DNA from: an uncultured beta proteobacterium
GTDB lineage: Bacteria > Pseudomonadota > Gammaproteobacteria > Burkholderiales > Burkholderiaceae_C
Length of the DNA stretch: 43,557 nt
Direction: 5' to 3'
Assembly: GCA_903938815.1 (NCBI GenBank)
Contig: CAJAES010000068.1
Location: 1-43,557 of the forward strand
Part shown: in pieces, positions 14,932 through 22,857 of the stretch
Layout: each line of letters begins with the position of its first letter
Numbering within the stretch: the first letter of the stretch is position 1
Notes under the pieces: model-generated
Seen by the model: the letters and a program-made list of their open reading frames with translations, nothing else
Told to the model about the DNA's origin: nothing
The model's database searches: none
Position numbers and translations under genes: made by a program

Positions 14932-15375
14932 TCAGAGGTAGGCAATGAACCGCCCGCAGATGATGACCGTCAGCCAAAGCCCCAGCGACAGCGCGGTCTG
15001 GGCCTTGGCGATGGCATCCAGGCGGTCGAGCCCGCCGCGGGCGTGGAACATCGCGGCGTTGAGGCCGGCCAGGCCGACCAGACCCATCTTGACCACGAAG
15101 ACCCGGTTGGCGAGCAGTTCGCCCGGGTTGGCGGCGAACATCGTCAGCCCGCTCATGGCGATGAGCAAGAAGCCGGCCACCGACAGGCCGAGGGCCAGGC
15201 GCGCCAGCGCGCGCAGCGGCAGGGTGGAACCCAGGCCCCAGACGCGCAACTCCAGCAACACGAGGTTGCCCAGCAGCAGCGCGATGCCGACGATGTGCGC
15301 CACCTCCAGCGCGGGGTACGCCCACGGATGCGCCGCGATGGCGGGAATGCCGACGATGCCCTGCACGGGCGGCAA
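14932..15375 (-). CDS. Small integral membrane protein (DUF6644-like), unknown function
   Basis: A 147-residue protein with about four hydrophobic helices: AYPALEVAHIVGIALLLGNL, a segment around LGLSVAGFLLIAMSG, MGLVGLAGLNAAMF and the C-terminal LSLGLWLTVIICGRFIAYL. The histidines in EVAHIVG and AMFHARGG could bind heme or metal, but that is speculation. Such proteins are often found beside DUF6152 genes, as here. The start is uncertain: TTG at 15375 gives the longest form, a GTG at 15366 is an alternative. It begins three bases after the ubiX stop, so it is probably co-transcribed with ubiX. The function is not known to me. Confidence 0.65.
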   Translation of the reverse strand: MPPVQGIVGIPAIAAHPWAYPALEVAHIVGIALLLGNLVLLELRVWGLGSTLPLRALARLALGLSVAGFLLIAMSGLTMFAANPGELLANRVFVVKMGLVGLAGLNAAMFHARGGLDRLDAIAKAQTALSLGLWLTVIICGRFIAYL

Positions 15376-15378
15376 GCT

Positions 15379-15945
15379 CTACAGGCCCTGCCAGGCCTGG
15401 GGCGCGGCGCCGTCGGTGCCGACCAGCGCGAGCACGCGTTCCACCGTGTCGGCCACCATGTCGTCGATGCTCTTGGGCCGGTTGTAGAAGGCCGGCAGCG
15501 GTGGAAAGATGATGCCGCCCATCTCGGTGACGGCCGTCATGTTGCGCAGATGGGCCAGGTTCAGCGGCGTCTCGCGCACGAGAAGCACGAGACGGCGGCG
15601 CTCCTTGAGAGTGACATCGGCTGCCCGCGTGAGCAGGTTGTCGGAGAAGCCGTGCGCCACGGCGGCCAGGGTCTTCATGGAGCACGGCGCGATGACCATC
15701 GCCGCGGTGTCGAAGCTGCCGCTGGCCACGCAGGCCCCGACATCGCCAGGGGCATGGGACTCGTCGGCCTCGGCCTCGAGCGACTTCCGGTCCAGGCCGA
15801 GCTCGTGGTGGGCGTTCAGGACGCCGGCCGGCGTGACGACCAGGTGCGTGCGCAGGCCCAGCGCGCGGGCGCGCCGGAGCAGTTGCAGGCCGTAGACGGC
15901 GCCGGTGGCGCCGGTGATGCCGACGACGAGCCGGCGCGTCGCCAC
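15379..15945 (-). CDS. ubiX: Flavin prenyltransferase UbiX
   Basis: A 188-residue enzyme that joins a dimethylallyl group to FMN, making the prenyl-FMN cofactor for UbiD-type decarboxylases in ubiquinone synthesis. Family segments: RLVVGITGATGAVYGLQLLRRA (FMN site), SGSFDTAAMVIAPCSMKTLAAVAHG, DNLLTRAADVTLKERRRLVLLVRETPLN (phosphate and prenyl binding) and MGGIIFPPLPAFYNRP. All are intact and the length is standard. The start is the GTG at 15945, and grxD upstream ends one base before it, so translation is probably coupled. No ubiD is present in the window. Confidence 0.95.
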   Translation of the reverse strand: MATRRLVVGITGATGAVYGLQLLRRARALGLRTHLVVTPAGVLNAHHELGLDRKSLEAEADESHAPGDVGACVASGSFDTAAMVIAPCSMKTLAAVAHGFSDNLLTRAADVTLKERRRLVLLVRETPLNLAHLRNMTAVTEMGGIIFPPLPAFYNRPKSIDDMVADTVERVLALVGTDGAAPQAWQGL

Positions 15946-15946
15946 G

Positions 15947-16261
15947 TCAGTTCTTCGTGAGCAGCTGCTGCAGCTCGCCGGACTCGTACATCTCCATCAT
16001 GATGTCCGAGCCGCCGACGAATTCACCGTTCACGTAGAGCTGGGGAATGGTGGGCCAGTTGGCGTATTCCTTGATGCCCTGGCGCACCGACTCGTCCTCG
16101 AGCACGTTGAAGGTGGCGAGGTCGTCTGCGCCGCAGGCCTTCAGGATCTGGATCGCACGGCCGGAGAAGCCGCACATCGGGAACTGGGCGGTGCCCTTCA
16201 TGAAGAGCATGACCCGATGGCCCTTGACGAGACCGTCGATGCGTTGATGGGAGTCGCTCAT
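15947..16261 (-). CDS. grxD: Monothiol glutaredoxin, Grx4 family
   Basis: A 104-residue glutaredoxin with the CGFS active site at Cys30-Ser33 (FPMCGFSGRA) and the glutathione-binding TIPQLYVNGEFVGGSD loop. CGFS proteins bind a [2Fe-2S] cluster with glutathione and carry Fe-S clusters to client proteins, rather than acting as general thiol reductants. The start is ATG 16261 (MSDSHQRID); an in-frame codon 33 bases upstream would add an unlikely leader. It precedes ubiX by one base, so the pair is co-transcribed. Among the neighbours, MiaB needs Fe-S clusters, but a functional link is inference. Confidence 0.94.
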   Translation of the reverse strand: MSDSHQRIDGLVKGHRVMLFMKGTAQFPMCGFSGRAIQILKACGADDLATFNVLEDESVRQGIKEYANWPTIPQLYVNGEFVGGSDIMMEMYESGELQQLLTKN

Positions 16262-16399
16262 GGTCGCTGGTGCTTGCGTGTGGTGTGGACGCATGACTCT
16301 ACATGGTCTGCCGCGACGCCTTCAATGTGCTGGCCGAAGCCCCTGCTGCGTGCGGCGCAAGGGCGGCAGAACCGGGTCCGCCGGGGCGTCGGCCGCCGC

Positions 16400-16885
16400 T
16401 CAGAACGTGTAGCGCACGCCCAGCTGAAGCATCGGCATCAGATCGACGCGGCGCATCGCGCCTTCCCATCCGCGCACGCCCAGGCCCAGATCGGCCGAGA
16501 ACCCGAGGTTGCCACGGCCGATCAGACCGCTGTAGCCGAGGCCCACATAAGGCCAGAACTCGGTGTCGCGGACGGCCGTGAAGTCGTCACCGGGCCTGTC
16601 CAGCATCAAGCCGCTGGTGGCGCGGAACCCACCCCGCCAGGCGGCCTTCGGGTCGGCGCTGCGGCCGCTCAGGTAGTAGTCGCCGAGCAGCGCGGCCCGG
16701 CGCACGTTGCGGGTGCCGCCCAGGGCGGGCGCGTCGACCAGCATCACACGGGTCTGCCAGCTGGGCCAGATGGTGTCGCCGTCGGGGGCGAGCATGCCTT
16801 CCGCTGCGGCAGAGCCGCCGGCGCAGGCCAGCACCACGGCGCAGGCCGGCAGGAACGAGCGGGTACGGGACGGCGGGCGCTGCAT
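16400..16885 (-). CDS. Secreted, probably outer-membrane beta-barrel-like protein of unknown function
   Basis: A 161-residue protein. ATG 16885 begins a signal peptide (MQRPPSRTRSFLPACAVVLA, cleavage after AAA near residue 29). The mature part alternates polar and hydrophobic residues with glycines, e.g. YVGLGYSGLIGRGNLGFSAD and LGLGVRGWEGAMRR, and ends in LGVRYTF; a terminal Phe is the usual signature of outer-membrane barrels. The layout resembles short OmpA/OmpW-like or opacity-type proteins found beside prmC in related genomes, though I cannot name a family. It stands 67 bases from prmC on the same strand. An in-frame upstream codon at 16942 was rejected because it would bury the signal peptide. 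Confidence 0.6.
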   Translation of the reverse strand: MQRPPSRTRSFLPACAVVLACAGGSAAAEGMLAPDGDTIWPSWQTRVMLVDAPALGGTRNVRRAALLGDYYLSGRSADPKAAWRGGFRATSGLMLDRPGDDFTAVRDTEFWPYVGLGYSGLIGRGNLGFSADLGLGVRGWEGAMRRVDLMPMLQLGVRYTF

Positions 16886-16952
16886 GGTCGACTCCCTTCG
16901 CGAAGGCTTCGCGTTGGGGTCATGGTATTCCCGCCCACCCATTCAGGGGGGT

Positions 16953-17798
16953 TCAGTTACCGGCACTTTCCGGCGTTGTTTCCGATTTCAGACAGGCTCC
17001 GGTGCAGCGTTCCAGGCCGGCAAGGTCGCGCCGGGTGCCGACCGACGCCCACGCCGGATGGCCGAAGAGCGCGCGCACGGCGGCTCCCTGGTCGTACCCG
17101 TGCTCCAGCAGCAGCCAGCCGCCGGCCACGAGGTGGGAGGGTGCGCCCTCGACGATGGCGCGCAGGTCGTCGAGCCCGTCGGCGCCGGCGCTCAGGGCCG
17201 AGCGTGGCTCGTGGCGCAGCGCCGCGAGGTGGGCGTCGCCTTCGGCGATGTAGGGCGGGTTCGAGACGACGACATCGAACCGCTCGCCCTTCAGCGGCTG
17301 CCACCAGTCGCCGGCGCGCCATTGCACGGCGAGCCCCAGCTTCTGCCCGTTGCCGCGGGCGATGGCCAGCGCCGGCGCACTGCGCTCCACCGCTGTCACG
17401 TCGGCCTGCGGGCACGCCCGGGCGATGGCCAGCGCGATGGCGCCGCTGCCGGTGCCGAGATCGACCACCCGCGCAGCGGTGCGGCCCTGCAGGCATTCCA
17501 GCGCCCAGTCCACCAGGTGCTCGGTCTCGGGCCGGGGCACCAGCACGCCCGGGCCCACGGCCAGCGGCAGGCCGTGGAACTCGCGTTCGCCGGTCAGGTA
17601 GGCCAGCGGCACGTCGTCGGCGCGTTCGCGGCACAGCGCGGCGTGGCGCGCCGCCTGCTCGTCGCCCAGGGCTTCGTCGTCGTGCGCCAGCAGCCACGCG
17701 CGCGGCTTGCCCAGCACATGGGCGAGCAGCAGCTGCGCGTCCAGCCGGTCCAGGCCCAGCGCACGGGCCGCAGCCAGCGCGGAGCGCACCGTGTTCAC
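16953..17798 (-). CDS. prmC: Release factor glutamine N5-methyltransferase PrmC
   Basis: A 281-residue SAM-dependent enzyme that methylates the glutamine of the GGQ motif in release factors RF1 and RF2, raising termination efficiency. The catalytic NPPY motif is at Asn180-Tyr183 ([13 protein letters not shown]); the SAM-binding loop reads [16 protein letters not shown], and the N-terminal helical domain carries [12 protein letters not shown]. The GTG start at 17798 overlaps the prfA stop by four bases (GTGA), the classic arrangement in which substrate and modifying enzyme are made together. Length and motifs are normal. Confidence 0.96.
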   Translation of the reverse strand: MNTVRSALAAARALGLDRLDAQLLLAHVLGKPRAWLLAHDDEALGDEQAARHAALCRERADDVPLAYLTGEREFHGLPLAVGPGVLVPRPETEHLVDWALECLQGRTAARVVDLGTGSGAIALAIARACPQADVTAVERSAPALAIARGNGQKLGLAVQWRAGDWWQPLKGERFDVVVSNPPYIAEGDAHLAALRHEPRSALSAGADGLDDLRAIVEGAPSHLVAGGWLLLEHGYDQGAAVRALFGHPAWASVGTRRDLAGLERCTGACLKSETTPESAGN

Positions 17799-18880
17799 GC
17801 GCCGCCCGTTTCCAGCTGCGCGAGCTGCTCCTCGGCGCGTGCGGCCTGCAGCGCGTCGACGAGATCGCCGATTTCACCGTCCATGACCATGCCGAGCTTG
17901 TAGAGCGTCAGGTTGATGCGGTGGTCGGTCACGCGGCCCTGGGGGAAGTTGTAGGTGCGGATGCGGTCGCTGCGGTCGCCGCTGCCGATCAGGCCCTTGC
18001 GCGTGGCGGCTTCCTTGGCGGCGCGTTCGGTGCGCTCCTTGTCGCGCAGCCGGGCCTGCAGCACCGCCATGGCCTTGGCCTTGTTGCGGTGCTGGGAGCG
18101 GTCGTCCTGGCACTCCGCCACGAGGCCGGTGGGCAGGTGGGTGATGCGGATGGCGCTGTCGGTCTTGTTGACGTGCTGCCCGCCGGCGCCGCTGGCGCGG
18201 AAGGTGTCGATCCGCAGGTCGGCGGGGTTCAGCGTGATCTCGACCGTCTCGTCGGGCTCGGGCATCACGGCCACCGTGCAGGCGCTGGTGTGGATGCGGC
18301 CCTGGCTTTCCGTGGCCGGCACGCGCTGCACCCGGTGGCCGCCCGATTCGAAACGCAGCCGGCCGTAGGCGCCGCGGCCTTCGACGCGCAGCACCAGCTC
18401 CTTGTAGCCGCCGAGCTCGGAATCGCTCTGGCTGAGCACCTCGGTGCGCCATCCCTGGCGCTCGCACCAGCGCAGGTACATGCGGGCCAGGTCGCCGGCG
18501 AACAGCGCGGATTCGTCGCCGCCCGCGCCCGCGCGGATCTCGAGGAAGGCGTTCCGGTCGTCGTCGGGGTCGCGCGGCACCATGGCCAGGCGCAATTCCG
18601 CCTGGAGCGACGCCATCTCGTCCTCGGCCTGCTCGATCTCGGCGGCGGCCATCTCGGCGAATTCGGGGTCGGCCTGCATCTCGCGGGCGGTGGCGATGTC
18701 TTCCTCACGCTGACGGAACCGGCGCCACAGGCCCACCACGCCGGCCACCTCGGACTGCTCCTGGGAGAGCTGGCGCCAGCGCTGCAGATCGCCCAGCACC
18801 TGCGGGTCGGCCAGGTTGGCGTCGAGCTCGGCCAGCCGCATGTCGAGGCGTTCGAACTGGGTGCGCAGGCTGAGGTTCAT
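17795..18880 (-). CDS. prfA: Peptide chain release factor 1
   Basis: A 361-residue RF1 that reads UAA and UAG and triggers release of the finished chain. The stop-codon reading motif PAT is in RVPATES near residue 187, and the peptidyl-release motif GGQ is in [15 protein letters not shown] near 231. [23 protein letters not shown] and [16 protein letters not shown] segments are typical. I start at ATG 18880 ([16 protein letters not shown]); an in-frame GTG nine bases upstream is possible. It lies 54 bases downstream of hemA, in the widespread hemA-prfA-prmC order, and overlaps prmC. Confidence 0.96.
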   Translation of the reverse strand: MNLSLRTQFERLDMRLAELDANLADPQVLGDLQRWRQLSQEQSEVAGVVGLWRRFRQREEDIATAREMQADPEFAEMAAAEIEQAEDEMASLQAELRLAMVPRDPDDDRNAFLEIRAGAGGDESALFAGDLARMYLRWCERQGWRTEVLSQSDSELGGYKELVLRVEGRGAYGRLRFESGGHRVQRVPATESQGRIHTSACTVAVMPEPDETVEITLNPADLRIDTFRASGAGGQHVNKTDSAIRITHLPTGLVAECQDDRSQHRNKAKAMAVLQARLRDKERTERAAKEAATRKGLIGSGDRSDRIRTYNFPQGRVTDHRINLTLYKLGMVMDGEIGDLVDALQAARAEEQLAQLETGGA

Positions 18881-18897
18881 CGAGTTCACGAGGCGAT

Positions 18898-18918
18898 GCC
18901 GGCCCAGGACGGGCCGGC
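18898..18918. repeat. Short GC-rich hairpin between hemA and prfA
   Basis: GCCGGCCC (18898-18905) and GGGCCGGC (18911-18918) form a perfect 8-base stem with a 5-base loop in the 54-base gap. There is no T-run, so it is not a standard terminator; it may be an mRNA stability or processing element between hemA and prfA. Confidence 0.5.
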
Positions 18919-18934
18919 GATGCGGACCAGGCCG

Positions 18935-20236
18935 CTAGCGGCCTTCCTGGGCGTCGGGCTCGGCGTGGCGGCCGCGCAGGAACAGGCGCGAGACCGTGGC
19001 GGAGAGCACTTCGCGGTCACGGCTGTCGGCGCCGCGCAATTCGGCCAGCGTGCCGTGCAACAGCTTCTGCGTCAGGCCGCGCGTGAGCGCTTCCAGGACG
19101 GCGTCGACGTTCTCGCCGCGCGCCAGCTGCTTGCGGGCACGTGCGATCTCGACCTCGCGCCATTGGTCGGCCTGCTGGTGCAGCGCCTGGATCAGTGGCA
19201 CGGCGGCACGCTGGTCGAGCCAGTGCGCGAAGCTCAGCACGCCGGCGTCGATGATGACCTCGGCCTGCTCCACGGCCGCCCTGCGCTTCTCGCCGGCGGT
19301 CTGGACCACGGCGGAGAGATCGTCGACGGTGTAGAGGTAGACGTCGGACAGGCGCGAGACCTCGGGCTCGATGTCGCGCGGCACGGCGAGATCGACCATG
19401 AACATCGGGCGGTTGCGGCGCGCCTTCAGGGCCCGTTCCACGGCGCCGAGGCCGATGATGGGCAGGGTGCTGGCGGTGCAGGAGATGACGGCGTCGAATT
19501 CGTGCAGGCGCAAGGGCAGATCGGCCAGGCGCAGGGCCTGCGCACCGAAGCGGCTGGCGAGAATCTCGCCGCGCTCGAGCGTGCGGTTGGCCACCGCCAT
19601 GCCCTTCGGGCTGCGCGCCGCGAAGTGCGTGGCCACGAGCTCGATCATCTCGCCGGCGCCGACGAAGAGGATGTTGATCTTGCCCAGATCCTCGAACAGC
19701 TGCGACGACAGGCGCACCGCAGCGGCGGCCATGCTGATGGAATGCGAGCCGATCTCGGTGGAGGTCCGCACCTCCTTGGCCACCGAGAACGAGCGCTGGA
19801 ACAACTGGTGGAGCGTGCTGCCCAGCGTGCCGGCCTGGTCGGCCTGCCGCACGGCTTCCTTCATCTGGCCGAGGATCTGCGGCTCGCCCAGGACCATGGA
19901 GTCCAGGCCCGAAGCCACGCGGAAGGCATGGCGCGCGGCTTCGCGGTCTTCGCGGATGTAGGTGTGCGCCGCGAGCTGGCTGCCGCTGACGCCGCCCTGC
20001 TCGGCCAGCCAGTCGAGCGCCGGACGCACGATCTCGGTGGCCTGGCGGGGGTCGGCAGCGACGTACAGTTCGGTGCGGTTGCACGTGGAGACCAGCGCCG
20101 CCTCGGGCATGGCGCGCTGGAGCCGCTCACGGAAACCGCGCAGCGCGGGCGGCAGCTGATCGGGCGCGAACGCGAACCTGCCGCGCAGATCCAGCGGCGC
20201 GGTCGTGTGGTTCAGTCCGAGGGCGATGACGCTCAC
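18935..20236 (-). CDS. hemA: Glutamyl-tRNA reductase
   Basis: A 433-residue enzyme that reduces glutamyl-tRNA(Glu) to glutamate-1-semialdehyde with NADPH, the first committed step of the C5 heme pathway and the source of the HemL substrate. The start is GTG 20236 ([18 protein letters not shown]); the longer frame to 20287 adds non-conserved residues. The catalytic cysteine is Cys52 in [11 protein letters not shown]; the NADPH site reads [16 protein letters not shown], followed by [16 protein letters not shown] and [16 protein letters not shown], and a dimerisation helix region closes the protein. TACAAT (minus strand, 20243-20248) lies very close upstream, though no -35 fits at normal spacing. 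Confidence 0.97.
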   Translation of the reverse strand: MSVIALGLNHTTAPLDLRGRFAFAPDQLPPALRGFRERLQRAMPEAALVSTCNRTELYVAADPRQATEIVRPALDWLAEQGGVSGSQLAAHTYIREDREAARHAFRVASGLDSMVLGEPQILGQMKEAVRQADQAGTLGSTLHQLFQRSFSVAKEVRTSTEIGSHSISMAAAAVRLSSQLFEDLGKINILFVGAGEMIELVATHFAARSPKGMAVANRTLERGEILASRFGAQALRLADLPLRLHEFDAVISCTASTLPIIGLGAVERALKARRNRPMFMVDLAVPRDIEPEVSRLSDVYLYTVDDLSAVVQTAGEKRRAAVEQAEVIIDAGVLSFAHWLDQRAAVPLIQALHQQADQWREVEIARARKQLARGENVDAVLEALTRGLTQKLLHGTLAELRGADSRDREVLSATVSRLFLRGRHAEPDAQEGR

Positions 20237-20319
20237 GTTGTGATTGTAAGATTTACTTGACACCGGCGTATACCGGATTCTTGACACTTAACGGGCCGAG
20301 CACGATCGGCAAAGACCCG

Positions 20320-20598
20320 ATGGGACCCTTGGACGCCATTTTCCACCTGTTGAACCTCTTCGCCCCCGCAATCGGTACCGCGCTGCTGGCTGCAGCGGGC
20401 ATGAAGTGGCTCTGGCGCCGCGAACTTGGCTCGGTCAGTTATCGCTCACTTGCCTTGGCAGCCATGTCCGGCGGCGCCGTGATCACCGTCGCCGGGCTGG
20501 TGGCCTTCGGCCGGGACGGCCGGATGACCACCTACGGCGCTATGGTTCTGGCGATTGCGCTCATGCTGTGGTGGCGGGGGTTCTGGCGTCGTCGGTGA
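20320..20598 (+). CDS. Small three-helix membrane protein, unknown function
   Basis: A 92-residue protein read from ATG 20320 ([16 protein letters not shown]); a longer frame from 20257 would start inside the hemA leader. Three hydrophobic segments are visible: [39 protein letters not shown] and [17 protein letters not shown], ending in the positive tail RGFWRRR. It diverges from hemA and runs tail to tail into miaB, overlapping its 3' end by 38 bases. Two TTGACA boxes stand upstream at 20257 and 20281, but neither has a good -10 at 16-18 bases. No function is recognised; the coherent helix pattern and position argue that it is real. Confidence 0.65.
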   Translation: MGPLDAIFHLLNLFAPAIGTALLAAAGMKWLWRRELGSVSYRSLALAAMSGGAVITVAGLVAFGRDGRMTTYGAMVLAIALMLWWRGFWRRR

Positions 20599-21925
20599 CC
20601 ACCACCGTGCCGCGCAGCGAGTGCGGCAGGGCCAGCGTGATGTTCACGTCCAGCATCTGACCGATCAGGCGGTCGCGTTGCGGGCCGCCGTCGAAGTTGA
20701 CGATGCGGTTGCATTCGGTGCGGCCCATCAGTTCGCGCTCGTCCTTGCGCGACGAACCCTCCACGAGGATGCGCTGCACGGTTCCGAGGCGCGACGCGGA
20801 GATGCGCCGCACGTTGGCCTCGATGGTGGCCTGCAGGTGCTGCAAGCGCTGCAGCTTCAGCTCGCGCGGCGTGTCGTCGGGCAGGTTGGCGGCGGGCGTG
20901 CCCGGGCGCGGGCTGAAGATGAAGCTGAAGGACGAGTCGAAGCCGACGTCCTCGATGAGCTTCATCATCTTCTGGAAGTCTTCCTCGGTCTCGCCGGGGA
21001 AGCCGACGATGAAGTCCGAGGACAGGCTGATGCCGGGGCGCACGGCGCGCAGCTTGCGGATCGTGCTCTTGTATTCCATGGCCGTGTAGCCGCGCTTCAT
21101 CGCCATCAGGATGCGGTCGCTGCCGTGCTGCACCGGCAGGTGCAGGTGGTTCACCAGCTTCGGGATGCGGCCGTAGGCCTCGATCAGGCGCTGCGTGAAC
21201 TCGTTGGGGTGGCTCGTGGTGTACCGGATGCGCTCGATGCCCGGGATCTCGGCCACGTACTCCAGCAGCAGCGCGAAATCGGCGATCTCGGCGGTGTCGC
21301 CCATCGTGCCGCGATAGGCATTGACGTTCTGGCCGAGCAGCGTCACTTCCTTCACGCCCTGGTCGGCCAGGCCGGCGACTTCGGTCAGCACGTCGTCGAA
21401 GGGGCGGCTCACCTCCTCGCCGCGGGTGTAGGGCACCACGCAGTAGGAGCAGTACTTGGAGCAGCCTTCCATGATGGACACGAAGGCTGACGACCCTTCC
21501 ACGCGCGCCGGCGGCAGGTGATCGAACTTCTCGATCTCGGGAAAGCTGATGTCCACCTGGGGCCTGCGCAGGCGTTGGCGCTCGGCGATCATCTGCGGCA
21601 GGCGATGCAGGGTCTGCGGCCCGAAGACGATGTCCACATAGGGCGCGCGCTCGACGATGGCGGCGCCCTCCTGGCTGGCGACGCAGCCGCCCACGCCGAT
21701 GAGCACGCCCTTCTGCTTGAGATGCTTCACGCGGCCGAGATCGCTGAAGACCTTTTCCTGCGCTTTCTCGCGCACCGAGCAGGTGTTGAAGAGGATCAGG
21801 TCGGCCTGTTCGACGTCGTTCGTCGGCTCGTAGCCTTCGGCGGCGCGCAGCACGTCGGCCATCTTGTCCGAGTCGTACTCGTTCATCTGGCAGCCGAAGG
21901 TGCGGATGAAGACTTTCTTGCCCAT
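20561..21925 (-). CDS. miaB: tRNA-2-methylthio-N6-dimethylallyladenosine synthase MiaB
   Basis: A 454-residue radical-SAM methylthiotransferase that converts i6A37 to ms2i6A37 in tRNAs reading UNN codons. The start is ATG 21925 ([15 protein letters not shown], with cluster ligand Cys12). The N-terminal UPF0004 domain holds further cysteines in NTCSVREKA and [10 protein letters not shown]; the radical-SAM motif CxxxCxxC is in [17 protein letters not shown] near 154-161; a TRAM domain closes the protein. The remote DDAR tail overlaps the convergent small membrane protein gene. The upstream secreted-protein gene overlaps the start by one base (TGATG). In relatives a phoH-ybeY-lnt cluster often follows; it is not seen here. 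Confidence 0.96.
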   Translation of the reverse strand: MGKKVFIRTFGCQMNEYDSDKMADVLRAAEGYEPTNDVEQADLILFNTCSVREKAQEKVFSDLGRVKHLKQKGVLIGVGGCVASQEGAAIVERAPYVDIVFGPQTLHRLPQMIAERQRLRRPQVDISFPEIEKFDHLPPARVEGSSAFVSIMEGCSKYCSYCVVPYTRGEEVSRPFDDVLTEVAGLADQGVKEVTLLGQNVNAYRGTMGDTAEIADFALLLEYVAEIPGIERIRYTTSHPNEFTQRLIEAYGRIPKLVNHLHLPVQHGSDRILMAMKRGYTAMEYKSTIRKLRAVRPGISLSSDFIVGFPGETEEDFQKMMKLIEDVGFDSSFSFIFSPRPGTPAANLPDDTPRELKLQRLQHLQATIEANVRRISASRLGTVQRILVEGSSRKDERELMGRTECNRIVNFDGGPQRDRLIGQMLDVNITLALPHSLRGTVVVTDDARTPATTA

Positions 21926-22296
21926 CAGCGGCTCCAGGTCTGTGCGTTGGGGTCGAAGCGCCACGTGGCGGCCTCGGACGGCGTCCTGGGCCACGGCTGC
22001 TTCGCGCGCTCGGTGGGCGTCAGCACCCAGACATCGAGCAGCAGGCCGTAGGAGTCGATCGTGTAGTTCACCACCAGCGGCTGGTTCGCGATCGTGCCGG
22101 ACAGCACCAGGAGATTGTTCTCGCCGCGGATGCGCGCACCAGGGGCCAGGCGGGCCGGCTGGTTGTTGAGCATCACCGCCGGCGGCTGCGTGACGGTGAG
22201 TTCGCCGCGCAGCGCGGTCGCGGGGAAGGGGCGCTGCTGCGCGAACGCAGGCAGCATGACGGTGGCCAACAGGGCCACGGTGGCACAGCGAAGCAT
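21925..22296 (-). CDS. Small exported protein upstream of miaB, unknown function
   Basis: A 123-residue protein from ATG 22296. The signal peptide is [19 protein letters not shown], cleaved before QQRPFP. The mature chain has [38 protein letters not shown] and [19 protein letters not shown], suggesting a small beta-rich periplasmic protein. The stop codon overlaps the miaB start (TGATG), so the two are probably translated together. I recognise no named family, and any role in tRNA modification is unsupported. The longer frame to 22458 was rejected because it would hide the signal peptide. Confidence 0.7.
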   Translation of the reverse strand: MLRCATVALLATVMLPAFAQQRPFPATALRGELTVTQPPAVMLNNQPARLAPGARIRGENNLLVLSGTIANQPLVVNYTIDSYGLLLDVWVLTPTERAKQPWPRTPSEAATWRFDPNAQTWSR

Positions 22297-22452
22297 GGTG
22301 TGGATCCAGGGGCTGTGGAATGAGGCGGCCCGAAGGCGGTGCCTGGGCCGGAGGACAGGCTGGATGATAAGTGGTGGCAGGCTCTCAAGCCGCTCGGGCG
22401 CGGGTGCGGCGCCCGCCGGGAAAACGCAAACGGCGTGTGAAAGCAGCGCTGT

Positions 22453-22487
22453 TGTCACGATGCCGTCACGGGGAGCGGCCTAAACTT
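22453..22487 (+). promoter_or_regulatory. PHO-box-like promoter
   Basis: TTGTCAC (22453-22459) and CGTCAC (22465-22470) are half-sites 11 bases apart, the repeat period of a PhoB binding box, followed after 11 bases by TAAACT (22482-22487), a fair -10. This layout, box in place of a -35 and -10 about 10 bases on, matches PhoB-activated promoters such as that of E. coli phoA. Conservation is only moderate, so phosphate control is inference. Confidence 0.4.
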
Positions 22488-22493
22488 CGGTCA

Positions 22494-22646
22494 TCGAAGC
22501 GCAGAACCGACCGCACGAATGAGCGGCGGGCTCCGCAAGGAGCCCAGGGAACTCGTCACCCAGCGCGTAGATGCCGTCGTCGGTAGCCCCCTGGGGCGCC
22601 GGCCCGGAAGGCAGCCCGCCGCCAGCAATGGCCGCGGGCTTTTCTT
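22494..22646 (+). ncRNA. Putative structured small RNA
   Basis: No believable protein is encoded here, yet the stretch has the parts of a transcript unit: a PHO-box-like promoter upstream, a perfect 7-base stem closed by a GCAA tetraloop (22528-22545), a GCCCC-CT-GGGGC stem near 22585-22597, and a terminator at 22613-22646. It would be about 150 nucleotides. I compared it by eye with 6S, SRP, tmRNA and RNase P RNAs and found no match. The start is estimated from the -10 box. Existence and role are inferred. Confidence 0.4.
22613..22646 (+). terminator. Rho-independent terminator
   Basis: AGCCCGC (22613-22619) pairs with GCGGGCT (22634-22640), followed by a T-rich tract. It reads on the plus strand, where no protein gene precedes it, which supports a small RNA upstream. 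It also insulates the defence cassette that begins about 200 bases on. Confidence 0.65.
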
Positions 22647-22857
22647 GTGGTGCGCGCGAGGCGCGGCCTCAACAGGGCGCCATCCCGGCAAGCCAGGGAC
22701 GAATCAGAGATAGGTCAGATGTCAATGCGTTGATCACAGCTCAGTACCAGTCCTCCATAACGAAGTGCACAGCCTTTGAACCAGCGTCGATCGGCAGGTC
22801 GGCCGCTGGTAACCTTTGGCCCCAACAAACAAGATGCCGGAATGGGGAGGACGTCAG

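Noticed and set aside
15905..20260. 1451-residue open frame on the plus strand
   Set aside because: It is antisense to grxD, prmC, prfA and hemA, all firmly identified, and shows no domain.
20257..20286. Two TTGACA boxes 24 bases apart as promoters of the small membrane protein gene
   Set aside because: Neither has an acceptable -10 hexamer at 16-18 bases, so I do not list them as a promoter.
22590..22640. CCCGGAAGGCAGCCC resembles the SRP RNA core
   Set aside because: The SRP core needs GGTCAGG before it and the AAGCAGCC spacing; both are absent, so it is not SRP RNA.
22519..22713. 64-codon frame on the plus strand overlapping the putative small RNA
   Set aside because: It runs through the GNRA hairpin and terminator stem, has no ribosome site and an arginine-proline-rich composition unlike a protein.
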